Positions 42,165 through 50,763 of a stretch of DNA of 64,000 nucleotides are shown here, one piece after another (the first letter of the stretch is position 1; the number at the start of each line of letters is the position of its first letter). Both the position numbers and the translations under genes were made by a program. The notes beneath the pieces are model-generated. The model saw nothing but the letters and a program-made list of their open reading frames with translations, was not told where the DNA came from and made no database searches. The DNA comes from Actimicrobium sp047621665 (GTDB taxonomy: Bacteria; Pseudomonadota; Gammaproteobacteria; Burkholderiales; Burkholderiaceae_D), in assembly GCA_047621665.1 (NCBI GenBank), contig JBLHMB010000012.1, forward strand, positions 17,402 to 81,401. Direction: 5' to 3'.

Positions 42165-42745
42165 GATCGGATTCCGGCTAGCAGCATTTCTACCGCCATT
42201 GCGGTCAATATTAAGCCCATCAATCGCTCGAACGCCAGCATGGCTCGCACCCCGAGTACTTGCTGCATGCGTTCGGCACCCAGCAACACTGCCAGCCAAA
42301 CCAGGGCAACAGCTGATAGCGCTGCGACATGCAGGAGCACATCAGCCGTGGTGTCGGAAGAAAACAGTAGTACCGTCGCTAGTGCAGACGGTCCGGCCAG
42401 TGCCGGGATCGCAAGCGGTACGATGAATGGTTCGCTGTTGCTGTCCGTGTCGCCAAGTACACCTCCGGGTTGAGGGAACACCATTCTCAATGCGATCAGG
42501 AACAGGATTACTCCACCACCAATGCGGAGTGCAATTTCAGATAATTGCAACGCATTGAGAAAGTGCCGCCCGAAAAACATAAATAGTAGTAACAACAGGA
42601 AAGCGATCAGGCATTCGCGCACGACAACACGCCAGCGACGTTCGCGTGGTACTACTCTCAACGCGCTGACGAATAGCGGGACATTTCCAAACGGATCGGT
42701 GACGAGCAATAGCAGGATAAAAGCCTGGAAAAAAGTATTGGACAT
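42146..42745 (-). CDS. marC: MarC family membrane protein
   Basis: A 199-residue protein with six predicted helices. LLLVTDPFGNVPLFVSALR, ALRIGGGVILFLIALRMVFP and FIVPLAIPALAGPSALATVLL are MarC/UPF0056 signatures. Despite its name the family is not proven to cause antibiotic resistance, and its transport role is unknown. It stands alone on the minus strand. Confidence 0.92.
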   Translation of the reverse strand: MSNTFFQAFILLLLVTDPFGNVPLFVSALRVVPRERRWRVVVRECLIAFLLLLLFMFFGRHFLNALQLSEIALRIGGGVILFLIALRMVFPQPGGVLGDTDSNSEPFIVPLAIPALAGPSALATVLLFSSDTTADVLLHVAALSAVALVWLAVLLGAERMQQVLGVRAMLAFERLMGLILTAMAVEMLLAGIRSYVSSL

Positions 42746-42802
42746 TAAATATGTTTGAGAATGGTTGGATGCGCAGTGAATTGCGCGGGAAGCGGTAATA
42801 CG

Positions 42803-43813
42803 TCAAGAGCGCAGCATACCGTCACCATCCTGTATCAGGCGGCATCGACATTCCGGATAGCCGGTGCAGCGCCAGAATGATTTAAAGTCCCCGCTGCGCA
42901 AGTCCATCTTGCGTGAACATACAGGGCAGGTTGGACTGCGGAAGTCACCCTTCACAGCAAGTTGCAAAAGCATCTCTTGTCGTTTTTGCGGTAATTTCAG
43001 GATGCGCTCAAGGAGGGTAGGTCCATCTATTGGCGTTATGTTGAGGTTTCGTGCTGTTGAAATAGCTTCCACGCTGAAATGGCCTGCTGTCAGAAAGAAA
43101 GACTGTTGGACGGCGTGGCGCTGCTGTGCCGTATGAAGCGCGCGTACCCGGTCGACCTGAATGATGACTTCGCCGCTTACGGTGCAGGCAATCGCGTTCA
43201 TGGAGGTCGATCCCTCTTGCCATATTTGCAGGCTCGAAACACTGTCAGGAGCACTCTCAAGCGGGCGTGCATTGAGCTTGATCGCATCGAAAAAACTGCG
43301 GCAAACATCTTCGAAACGTCGCCATTCGAGTTCCTGCAGTAACTCCAAACTCCAGTCCGTCAATGGGATGACTGCTCTGGATAGAATGTGGTGAGGTGGG
43401 ACTTCAATTGCCGGCACCGGCATGACCAAGCTCGGATGGCGTTCTGTGCTGGGAATCCGCTCGCGCGTGTCACGGTTGTTGCCTGCCCACCTGCTATTGG
43501 TATCCGCTTGTCGCCACTGGCCCTGCATCGTCGACTCGCGCGTCTGCCGTGTGGTACTTGTTTGGCCCTGCCTTGCAGAGCGTCGTGTTGGCCGGTTTCT
43601 GCGAAGGCGCTCTACGAGCAGGATGAGCCACAATCCTAGAGATATCAGCCAGATTATTAGCAACGACTGTACGATCCATGTCTCTTGCTCCGGTGCCAGC
43701 GCAGGTAGCAGCGACGTCAGCTTGAATCGGGCTACAACGTAGCCGACTCCGACGAGAACCATCAGCAAGGTGATGACCGGGAAAACGGTATTACGCTGGC
43801 TGTCATTGTTCAT
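42803..43813 (-). CDS. Membrane-anchored Mrr-like nuclease-fold protein with C4 zinc finger
   Basis: A 336-residue protein. Two helices lie at the N-terminus (about residues 10-30 and 46-67), then a basic, disordered stretch (70-140), a restriction-endonuclease-like Mrr domain (about 160-285, ELLQELEWRRFEDVCRSFF) and a C-terminal topoisomerase-type zinc finger (CPVCSRKM...CTGYPECRC). The usual Mrr D...QxK catalytic residues appear to be replaced (IACTVSG where QxK is expected), so nuclease activity is doubtful. ATG 43813 has GGAGA upstream, better than GTG 43837. Related proteins are widespread in Burkholderiales. Confidence 0.75.
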   Translation of the reverse strand: MNNDSQRNTVFPVITLLMVLVGVGYVVARFKLTSLLPALAPEQETWIVQSLLIIWLISLGLWLILLVERLRRNRPTRRSARQGQTSTTRQTRESTMQGQWRQADTNSRWAGNNRDTRERIPSTERHPSLVMPVPAIEVPPHHILSRAVIPLTDWSLELLQELEWRRFEDVCRSFFDAIKLNARPLESAPDSVSSLQIWQEGSTSMNAIACTVSGEVIIQVDRVRALHTAQQRHAVQQSFFLTAGHFSVEAISTARNLNITPIDGPTLLERILKLPQKRQEMLLQLAVKGDFRSPTCPVCSRKMDLRSGDFKSFWRCTGYPECRCRLIQDGDGMLRS

Positions 43814-44267
43814 ATGTTCGTCTCCGTCTGATATCACTGCTTCGATTATCCAATAGGTTATCGCTTTGTGACACGGAAAAAGTTGTTAAAAATAAATCTA
43901 TTGCACTCGCTGCAACGGTCTCCTTCAATTATTTACCGGCTGTTTAATGATCTCAAGGTTTTCGTGGCACGCACCCGGTGTTGCGGCCTGAGCTGTCGCA
44001 GAGTTTAAAGTTGCATTTGCATAGCCGATGTCAGGTCGCCATCCAGAGCTACCTACGTTTGCCGGAAGACGGAAAACTTCGTAAAATTTATCCATAATTG
44101 GAAAACGTCAGACCGCAAACAAATTTCTGCAAAAAATATATATTAAACAGAGCGCTAAGAATCTAGTTGTTAGCGACGATCATCGAATACCTAACCACGT
44201 GTCGTGCGGTTCGCTATTTGATTTCACCTCATTCGATCACTTGTATCAGGTCTGGTTCTCGTCTTAT
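43814..44267. other. AT-rich intergenic region
   Basis: The 454 bp between two minus-strand genes contain no credible coding frame, tRNA or clear terminator. It is AT-richer than the flanks, with an A/T tract near 44135-44152. The promoter of the Mrr-like gene presumably lies at its left edge. Confidence 0.45.
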
Positions 44268-44774
44268 TCAGTATTTGCCAATAAAATCCCGCTTGCCGAC
44301 CTCGACGCCGTTGTGACGCAGGATCGCGTAGGCGGTCGTTACGTGAAAGAAAAATTGTGGTAACGAGTAATGTAGCAAGTAGGTCTGGCCTTTGAATGAC
44401 TTGCTGTTGGGACCAGAGCTGGTCGTAATGTCGCGTTCTTCGCTGCCATCGATCTGCGTTGCGGACAACGAGCCGATGAAGGCCAGTGTTTTGGCAATAC
44501 GAGCTTTGAGTTCGGCAAAAGTCTGTTCGGTGTCCTCGTATTTCGGCACGTCGACACCTGCCAACCGAGCGCAGCTACCCTTGGCAAAATCTGCAGCGAT
44601 CAGGACTTGGCGTGTTAGCGCAAACATGTCCGGGAACAGCCTCGATTGCAATAGCGCATTCGGATCGATCTTTTTGTCATTGGCATACGTTTCGGCTTTA
44701 TCGAGCAAGTCGGTCAGGCTGTTGAGCATCTGAGTAAATACGGGAACAGACGCGGCATACATTGAAATAGTCAT
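44268..44774 (-). CDS. DUF1993 family protein
   Basis: A 168-residue soluble protein of the DUF1993 family (MYAASVPVFTQMLNSLTDLLDKAE, FPDMFALTRQVLIAADFAKG, PQFFFHVTTAYAILRHNGVEVGKRDFIG). These are helical DinB-like proteins of unknown function. ATG 44774 follows AGGAGATCACG; the frame is open further upstream to 44897 but would overlap the divergent gene and adds no family residues. Confidence 0.9.
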   Translation of the reverse strand: MTISMYAASVPVFTQMLNSLTDLLDKAETYANDKKIDPNALLQSRLFPDMFALTRQVLIAADFAKGSCARLAGVDVPKYEDTEQTFAELKARIAKTLAFIGSLSATQIDGSEERDITTSSGPNSKSFKGQTYLLHYSLPQFFFHVTTAYAILRHNGVEVGKRDFIGKY

Positions 44775-44886
44775 CGTGATCTCCTGAAAAAGTCCCCGGA
44801 TGATAGCGTACTGCTGGAGCCTGTGCGGCGTGCTTACCGGTCTTCTGCGGTACGATGTGTGACCAAAAAGTGACTCCAGAGAGCTT

Positions 44887-47145
44887 ATGCCAAACATCCC
44901 GCCGAAAAAAAAATCCCGTCGCTACTTCCTGCTCGCTGCCCTCGGTGTAACCGGCGCGCTGACGGTTGGCTGGGGTCTGATGCCACCGCGCCAGCGTCAG
45001 GAAGGCAGTAAGCCGCTACCGGTCGTCGATGGAGAGGTCGCGCTCAACGGCTGGATTAAGATCGGTCGGGACGGCATTGTCACGGTCGCCATGCATCGTA
45101 GCGAAATGGGGCAGGGTGTTCATACGGCGCTGCCGATGCTGGTGGCAGAAGAACTCGATGTGCCACTGTCGATGGTACGCATCATGCAGGCGCCGATTGA
45201 TAAGATTTATGGCAATGTCACGATGCTGGCTGATGGGCTGCCTTTTCATCCGGATGACAACGGACTCATTAAGCGCAGTGCGCAGTGGTTGACGGCGAAG
45301 GTGGCACGCGAGCTCGGTTTGATGGTTACCGGCGGTTCATCCAGCGTCAAGGATGCATGGGGGCCGATGCGTGAAGCCGGCGCGACGGCACGCGCGATGC
45401 TGGTTGCCGCCGCCGCGCAGCAATGGAAGGTACCGGATGCGGAATGCCGGACCGACGCCGGCGTGGTGAGCCATCCGGATGGCAGGCGTGCGTCCTATGG
45501 CGAGCTGGTCGAGGCAGCTGTCCACAGCAAACCCGGAACGATTTCGTTGCGACAGCCAGCTCAATTCAAGCTGATCGGTACGCCGCAACCCAGGCGCGAC
45601 TCTGCCGTCAAGGTCGATGGCAGTGCCATCTTCGGGCTCGACGTACGAGTACCCGCCATGGTCTACGCCGCAGTCCGGATGTCGCCGACCCTTGGCGGCA
45701 GTGTCGGCCAGTTCGTCGAAGGTGCGGTCAGGGCAATGCCGGGGGTATTGCAAGTAGTAGATTTTTCGGCTGCGGCAGGTGGTGTGGCCGGCGTTGCCGT
45801 GATTGCTAAATCGTTCTGGCAGGCTCAGCTGGCGGTCAAGGCTTTGCCGCTTGAATGGGTTGCCGGTCCGAATGCAGCACTCAAGACGGACGACGTATTT
45901 GCCGATCTCGTGGCCAAGCTCGATAGCGAACCGGGCTACGTGTATTACTCCGCCGGCGACATGGCGCTGGCCGGCAACGCGGTCAAGACCTTGCAGGTCG
46001 AATACCGGGCGCCGTTTCTGGCGCATGCAGCATTAGAGCCGATCAATTGCACGGCCCAGGTTCGCGATGGCAAGGTAACGTTATGGGCCTCGACCCAGGT
46101 GCCGAGTGTCGCCCTGGCAGCGGCTGCCCGGGTTGCCGGCGTCGACAAGGAGCAGGTTAAAGTGCATGTCACTTATCTGGGCGGTGGCTTCGGTCGCCGG
46201 CTCGAAATTGATATGGTGGCGCAGGCAGTGGCAATTGCCATGTCGGCGGCGGGCGCACCGGTCCAGGTGATCTGGTCGCGCGAAGAAGACACCACGCACG
46301 ATATGTACCGGCCGGCGGCATTGGCGCGCTTCTCCGCGGCGTTCGACGGTGCCGGTCAGGTCATCGGTTTCGATTGCAAGTCAGCGTCGGGTTCGATTAC
46401 GCAGCAGGTACTCAAACGTACTTTCGGGCTGCCTTCCGGTGGCCCCGACAAGACCACGGTCGAGGGTGAATTCGATTTGCCCTATGCGTTTCCGAATCAG
46501 CGTATTGCCCACGTCATCGCCCCGACGCCGGTGCCGCTCGGCTACTGGCGCTCGGTCGGACATTCGCACAATGCTTTTTTTACCGAGAGCTTCATCGATG
46601 AAATCGCGCTCGCAGTGGGCAAGGACGAAGTCGACTTCCGGCGCGAGCTACTGAAAAATCATCCGCGGCATCTGGCTGTACTCGACGCAGCGCTTGCCAA
46701 AGCAGGCCCCGCGCCAGCCGGTCATGCCCACGGCGTGGCCTTGCACCAATCGTTTGGCAGCATCGTTGCGGAGGTGGCGGATGTGTCGATCAAGGCGCGT
46801 ACGATCCATGTGCACCGCGTGGTCTGTGCGGTCGATTGCGGTATTGCCGTCAATCCGAATCTGATTGCACAGCAAATGGAGTCAGCGGTAATTTTTGGAC
46901 TGAGCGCCGCACTGTTCGGTGAAATAACGCTGGAGAACGGTCAGGTGCAGGAAGACAACTTTAGTAACTATCCGGTCGTACGGATGCATCAGGCGCCGCT
47001 GGTGGAAACGATCATCATAGCCAGTAACGAGCCACCGGAGGGGATTGGCGAGCCGGGGGTACCACCGATAGCACCAGCTGTTGCGAATGCCATCTTCAAA
47101 CTGACCGGTACCCGTTTGCGCACTCTGCCATTACGACTGAGCTGA
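44887..47145 (+). CDS. Orphan molybdopterin-binding subunit (isoquinoline 1-oxidoreductase beta-like)
   Basis: A 752-residue large subunit of the IorB type. The N-terminus (KKKSRRYFLLAALGVTGA) is Tat-like and suggests export. Active-site segments include RSEMGQGVHTALPMLVAEELD, YLGGGFGRRLEIDM and PEGIGEPGVPPIAPAVANA with the catalytic glutamate. No 2Fe-2S subunit gene lies beside it, unlike the pair at 16.5-19.2 kb. It might borrow that small subunit or use one encoded elsewhere. Substrate unknown. Confidence 0.88.
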   Translation: MPNIPPKKKSRRYFLLAALGVTGALTVGWGLMPPRQRQEGSKPLPVVDGEVALNGWIKIGRDGIVTVAMHRSEMGQGVHTALPMLVAEELDVPLSMVRIMQAPIDKIYGNVTMLADGLPFHPDDNGLIKRSAQWLTAKVARELGLMVTGGSSSVKDAWGPMREAGATARAMLVAAAAQQWKVPDAECRTDAGVVSHPDGRRASYGELVEAAVHSKPGTISLRQPAQFKLIGTPQPRRDSAVKVDGSAIFGLDVRVPAMVYAAVRMSPTLGGSVGQFVEGAVRAMPGVLQVVDFSAAAGGVAGVAVIAKSFWQAQLAVKALPLEWVAGPNAALKTDDVFADLVAKLDSEPGYVYYSAGDMALAGNAVKTLQVEYRAPFLAHAALEPINCTAQVRDGKVTLWASTQVPSVALAAAARVAGVDKEQVKVHVTYLGGGFGRRLEIDMVAQAVAIAMSAAGAPVQVIWSREEDTTHDMYRPAALARFSAAFDGAGQVIGFDCKSASGSITQQVLKRTFGLPSGGPDKTTVEGEFDLPYAFPNQRIAHVIAPTPVPLGYWRSVGHSHNAFFTESFIDEIALAVGKDEVDFRRELLKNHPRHLAVLDAALAKAGPAPAGHAHGVALHQSFGSIVAEVADVSIKARTIHVHRVVCAVDCGIAVNPNLIAQQMESAVIFGLSAALFGEITLENGQVQEDNFSNYPVVRMHQAPLVETIIIASNEPPEGIGEPGVPPIAPAVANAIFKLTGTRLRTLPLRLS

Positions 47146-47150
47146 GTGGC

Positions 47151-47567
47151 TCAGCCGGCGGCGTCATCGAGCAGACGTTGCAAATGGAAGCGCTGCTCAT
47201 GTATGTGGCTGACCTCGAGATTAACCAGTTCATTGGTCGACAGCGCGGCTTGTGCCTGCACCAGCCGGTCGGCCAGCTGCAGGCCAGGTTGGACACTGCC
47301 AAAAAAGGCAACATGTGCGTTGCGCTGGACTAGTAGTGTCGGAAAATTCTCCACTTCGATATCGCCCAGCAAGTCGGCCTGATCTTCGATGTCGATCCAC
47401 AAGAAGCGTTTGTCGGGATGGCGCACAGCCAGCTCATCGAATTGCGGGCGATAGTCGCGGCAGACATCGCACCAGGCCGCGCACAGACAGGCGACCAGCA
47501 GGTCGTCGCTGCGCAGCCATTCCTGCAACTGGGGGAGGGTGTCGGCGTTTAATGTCAGGATGGTCAT
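47151..47567 (-). CDS. Thioredoxin-like protein
   Basis: A 138-residue protein with a thioredoxin fold: active site CAAWCDVCRDYRPQF (CxxC = CDVC), WIDIEDQADLLGDIEVENFPTLLV with the cis-proline segment NFPT. No signal peptide, so cytoplasmic. The middle pair Asp-Val differs from the Gly-Pro of thioredoxin, so its redox partner is likely specific. ATG 47567 is preferred; the open frame upstream is unrelated. Confidence 0.85.
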   Translation of the reverse strand: MTILTLNADTLPQLQEWLRSDDLLVACLCAAWCDVCRDYRPQFDELAVRHPDKRFLWIDIEDQADLLGDIEVENFPTLLVQRNAHVAFFGSVQPGLQLADRLVQAQAALSTNELVNLEVSHIHEQRFHLQRLLDDAAG

Positions 47568-47697
47568 GGAGCAAAGGGCGAATAACGAAAAGCACCATCG
47601 TAATGCATCTCGCTGCTTTTTCACCAGCGTGCAGGGCAGGACCGGGCATTTAAGCGATTCAACGGATCTCGACACCGCGCGCGGTAAAATATCGGTT

Positions 47698-48396
47698 ATG
47701 CCTACTATTCTCGCCATCGATACCTCTTCCGAGTCCGCCTCCGTCGCCCTGTTGCACGGCTCTACCATCCTGAGCCGTCTGGCCGGTGGCGTGCAAACGC
47801 ACTCGCAAACTTTGCTTCCAATGGTGCAGCACGTATTGCACGAAGCCGGGCTTGGTATTGCCGATTGCACAGCCATTGCCTTTGGCGCCGGTCCAGGTTC
47901 TTTCACCGGCGTACGCACTGCGTGCGGCGTTGCGCAAGGCCTGGCCTACGGTGCCGATCGTCCGGTTGTCGCGATCAGTACGCTTGAAGCAATGGCGCTC
48001 GCTTGCCATGAACAGACCGGCGCCAGCGCAGTATTAGCCATGCTCGATGCCCGGATGGGAGAAGTGTATTGGGCGCAATATCGCTTTACGCCGTCGCTCG
48101 AGATCGTTATTGCCCCTTGCCTGTCAGCACCCGACGGTGTCCTTCCTGTCGGTGCCGTCACGGCTTGCGGGAACGGTGTGTCTGCTTATTCTGAGCAATT
48201 CGTCAGTCGCCTTTTTATGCAGGACGCCCGTGCAGATCTGATGCCGCACGCAGCCCAAGTAGCTTCCCTGGCGCGGTTGGCGCTGGCCGCCGGATCACAG
48301 GTGGCGCCCCGGGATGCCCAACCTATTTATTTGCGTAATAAAATTGCTCTGACGACTGCAGAGCGATTAGTGAAAAGCCAGCAGGCTGCGGTATGA
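47698..48396 (+). CDS. tsaB: tRNA threonylcarbamoyladenosine biosynthesis protein TsaB
   Basis: A 232-residue ASKHA-fold protein. ILAIDTSSESASVALL, THSQTLLPMV and FGAGPGSFTGVRTACGVAQGLA are TsaB signatures. With TsaD and TsaE it makes t6A37 in tRNA. A TAAAAT box lies 15-20 nt before the ATG at 47698, so the leader is short. It overlaps rimI by 4 nt. Confidence 0.95.
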   Translation: MPTILAIDTSSESASVALLHGSTILSRLAGGVQTHSQTLLPMVQHVLHEAGLGIADCTAIAFGAGPGSFTGVRTACGVAQGLAYGADRPVVAISTLEAMALACHEQTGASAVLAMLDARMGEVYWAQYRFTPSLEIVIAPCLSAPDGVLPVGAVTACGNGVSAYSEQFVSRLFMQDARADLMPHAAQVASLARLALAAGSQVAPRDAQPIYLRNKIALTTAERLVKSQQAAV

Positions 48397-48884
48397 ACCT
48401 GGTAATTCATCCGATGCGAACGCCGGACCAGCATCCGTCATTACAGTTCCGGCGGATGACCGAACAGGACCTCGATGAAGTCGTCGCGATCGAAGAAAAG
48501 ATCTATCCGCATCCGTGGTCGCGCGGGAATTTTGTCGATTCGATCCGTAGCGATTATCAGGCTTGGTTGCTGCAAGACGGACGGGGCAGTTTGCTCGGTT
48601 ACTTCCTGTTGATGTTTGTGCTCGACGAAGTGCATTTGCTTAATATTTCGGTGCGAGGTGATTTGCATGGTCGCGGCCTCGGTCGTTACCAGTTGCAGAA
48701 AATTGTCGCGCTGGGACAGCAGGAAGGGATGCGGTCGGTACTGCTGGAAGTACGACCGTCGAATGTGCGTGCTCTGGAGGTCTACGAACGTTATGGTTTT
48801 ACGCGGATCGGATTACGTAAAAATTACTACCCGGCCGGTATTGGTGGTCGCGAGGATGCGATCGTGATGCGGTTGACGCCATGA
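48393..48884 (+). CDS. rimI: Ribosomal protein S18 alanine N-acetyltransferase
   Basis: A 163-residue GNAT acetyltransferase. The core reads LNISVRGDLHGRGLGRYQLQ (acetyl-CoA loop RGDLHGRGLG) and LEVRPSNVRALEVYERYGFTRIG. Its position right after tsaB is conserved in proteobacteria and supports RimI. It has an N-terminal extension of about 20 residues. It overlaps the next gene by 4 nt. Confidence 0.93.
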   Translation: MNLVIHPMRTPDQHPSLQFRRMTEQDLDEVVAIEEKIYPHPWSRGNFVDSIRSDYQAWLLQDGRGSLLGYFLLMFVLDEVHLLNISVRGDLHGRGLGRYQLQKIVALGQQEGMRSVLLEVRPSNVRALEVYERYGFTRIGLRKNYYPAGIGGREDAIVMRLTP

Positions 48885-49816
48885 CGTCAGCAGACGCCGG
48901 CATGGAGCGCCGTGCCAGATTCTTGCATGAACTGGATATCGGCCCTGTCTGGGTGCAACGACATGGAAATGGGCAGAAATTACCTGTTGAGGTGCCATCG
49001 GGTTCGCCGTCGCACGCCGCTGCGGCGGTGCCGGTGGTACCGGGGGTACCGGCGGAGCCGCAGTCATCTGTCTTGATGGTTGCGGTACCAGTCATTGCCA
49101 AACAGGAAAAAGTCGCTTCGGCCTGGGATGATGTACCTGCGCCAGTACCCGTCCGTGTCAGCATTACCGCCGCGTCCGCTCCACCGGTCCTTGCTACCAC
49201 CGGTGATGACGGTGTTGCCGCCATCGCCAGCATGTCGTGGCAAGAACTCGACATCGCCGTCGCCAATTGCACCCGCTGCCCGCTTTGCAAAAACCGCAAG
49301 CAGGCAGTGCCCGGCACCGGCGACCAAAAGGCCGGCTGGCTGTTTGTCGGCGAGGGTCCGGGTTACGTCGAGGATCAGCAGGGCGAGCCGTTCGTCGGTC
49401 CTGCGGGAAAACTGCTTGACAGCATGTTGTTGGCACTTGACTTGCGTCGCGGCGAAAATAGTTACCTGGCGAATGCGGTCAAGTGTCGCCCGATAGGTGC
49501 CGATGGTAAGGACCGGGCGCCGACCGCCGTCGAAAGCGCGGCCTGCCGCCCCTACCTGGAACGCCAGATCACTTTGCTCAAGCCCGCTGTTATCGTTGCA
49601 CTTGGGAAAGTTGCCGCCTTGTCGCTGCTCGGTGGCGATCCGAAAATCGCTGTCGCGGCCTTGCGGGAACACACGCACTGCTATGGCAGCATCCCTGTCG
49701 TGGTCACTTATCATCCAGCCTACCTGCTGCGCAAGCCGCTGGATAAGGCCAAGTCATGGCGCGACCTGTGTCTGGCTGCGCAGGCTTATGCCAGCGAAGG
49801 AAAACTTGCAATCTGA
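48881..49816 (+). CDS. Family 4 uracil-DNA glycosylase (4Fe-4S)
   Basis: A 311-residue protein. The first 110 residues are a proline/valine-rich variable part. The catalytic domain begins near residue 120 with the iron-sulfur cysteines in CTRCPLC, then FVGEGPG, GEPFVGPAGKLLDSML, YLANAVKCRPIG and TYHPAYLLR. It removes uracil from DNA. The long leader is common in Burkholderiales homologues fused upstream of this domain. It overlaps the DUF1853 gene by 11 nt. Confidence 0.92.
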   Translation: MTSADAGMERRARFLHELDIGPVWVQRHGNGQKLPVEVPSGSPSHAAAAVPVVPGVPAEPQSSVLMVAVPVIAKQEKVASAWDDVPAPVPVRVSITAASAPPVLATTGDDGVAAIASMSWQELDIAVANCTRCPLCKNRKQAVPGTGDQKAGWLFVGEGPGYVEDQQGEPFVGPAGKLLDSMLLALDLRRGENSYLANAVKCRPIGADGKDRAPTAVESAACRPYLERQITLLKPAVIVALGKVAALSLLGGDPKIAVAALREHTHCYGSIPVVVTYHPAYLLRKPLDKAKSWRDLCLAAQAYASEGKLAI

Positions 49817-50759
49817 CGCATTTCAGGCAGCTTTTCATGCGCGCTGGGCAGGCTTGCGCGACCCCCACGTGCGTGCGCTAGCCTGGCTGCTGGATGCGCC
49901 TGATTTACTCGAGCCTGCCGCTGCGCAATGGCAAGGCAAGATTGCCACGTTGACGCCAGCCTCCGATCTCGCTGCGTGGTTGGCCGTGCTCGATCGCGCT
50001 CCGGAAAATTTGCATGTGTTTCTGATGCTGCGTCCGTATGAGCGGCTCGGGCGATATGCCGAAAAGCTGCTGGCATTTTATTTTTTGCGGCAAGGCATGC
50101 TGGTAGCGCATGGCGTGCAAGTACATTCTGGAAAAAGTCAGACGATCGGTGAATTCGATTACTTGTTGCAGAATGCCGGACAATTTCAACACTGGGAATT
50201 CGCGACCAAGCTATACCTGCTCGAAGGCAGTGCCGATGGCGACTATTTTGTCGGACCCAACCTGGCCGATACGCTAGGAACTAAAATGCGCAAGATCCTC
50301 GAGCGTCAGCTTGCACTCGGCCAGCATCCGGATGCCCAAATGCATTTGCCGGCACCGATTGAACGGGCTTGCGCATTGATCAAGGGATGGCTGTTTTATC
50401 ACGGTAACGACCAGGCTTCGCTAGCGCTCGGCGTGCGCCCGGACCACTGTCGCGGCTTCTGGTGCGCTCAGGCGGATGCCAGTCAGTTGGATGCAGAGTG
50501 TTTTGTGTTGTTGCCGAGATTGTCGTGGTTGGCGCCGCTACAGATTGAGAGCGACCAGACCGTAGGCAAGGCTGCGATGACCGCCGCGCTGGATGCGCAT
50601 TTCGCGCAGACTTCGATGCCGGTATTAGTCTCGCTGTTTCGTTCCGTCGATGGCATCGCGCAGGAAATCAGGCGTGGTTTTGTCGTGCCGGACGACTGGC
50701 GCGAACGTGCCGGCCAGCGCGCGCAGCGTGCCTTCATCGCCAGTCACAGCCGGCCCTAA
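49806..50759 (+). CDS. DUF1853 family protein
   Basis: A 317-residue protein of the DUF1853 family, with conserved segments VRALAWLLDAPDLL, RLGRYAEKLLAFYF, TIGEFDYLLQ and HWEFATKLYLL. The EFD...E.K arrangement recalls nuclease-like folds, but no function is established. TTG 49806 is taken as start: AAGGAAAA lies just before it, and homologous residues begin soon after. It overlaps the glycosylase gene by 11 nt and converges with lplT 4 bp after its stop. Confidence 0.85.
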   Translation: MQSDAFQAAFHARWAGLRDPHVRALAWLLDAPDLLEPAAAQWQGKIATLTPASDLAAWLAVLDRAPENLHVFLMLRPYERLGRYAEKLLAFYFLRQGMLVAHGVQVHSGKSQTIGEFDYLLQNAGQFQHWEFATKLYLLEGSADGDYFVGPNLADTLGTKMRKILERQLALGQHPDAQMHLPAPIERACALIKGWLFYHGNDQASLALGVRPDHCRGFWCAQADASQLDAECFVLLPRLSWLAPLQIESDQTVGKAAMTAALDAHFAQTSMPVLVSLFRSVDGIAQEIRRGFVVPDDWRERAGQRAQRAFIASHSRP

Positions 50760-50763
50760 CTGT

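Noticed and set aside
42146..42745. Interpreting MarC as an antibiotic resistance protein
   Set aside because: The family name is historical; no resistance function is established for it.
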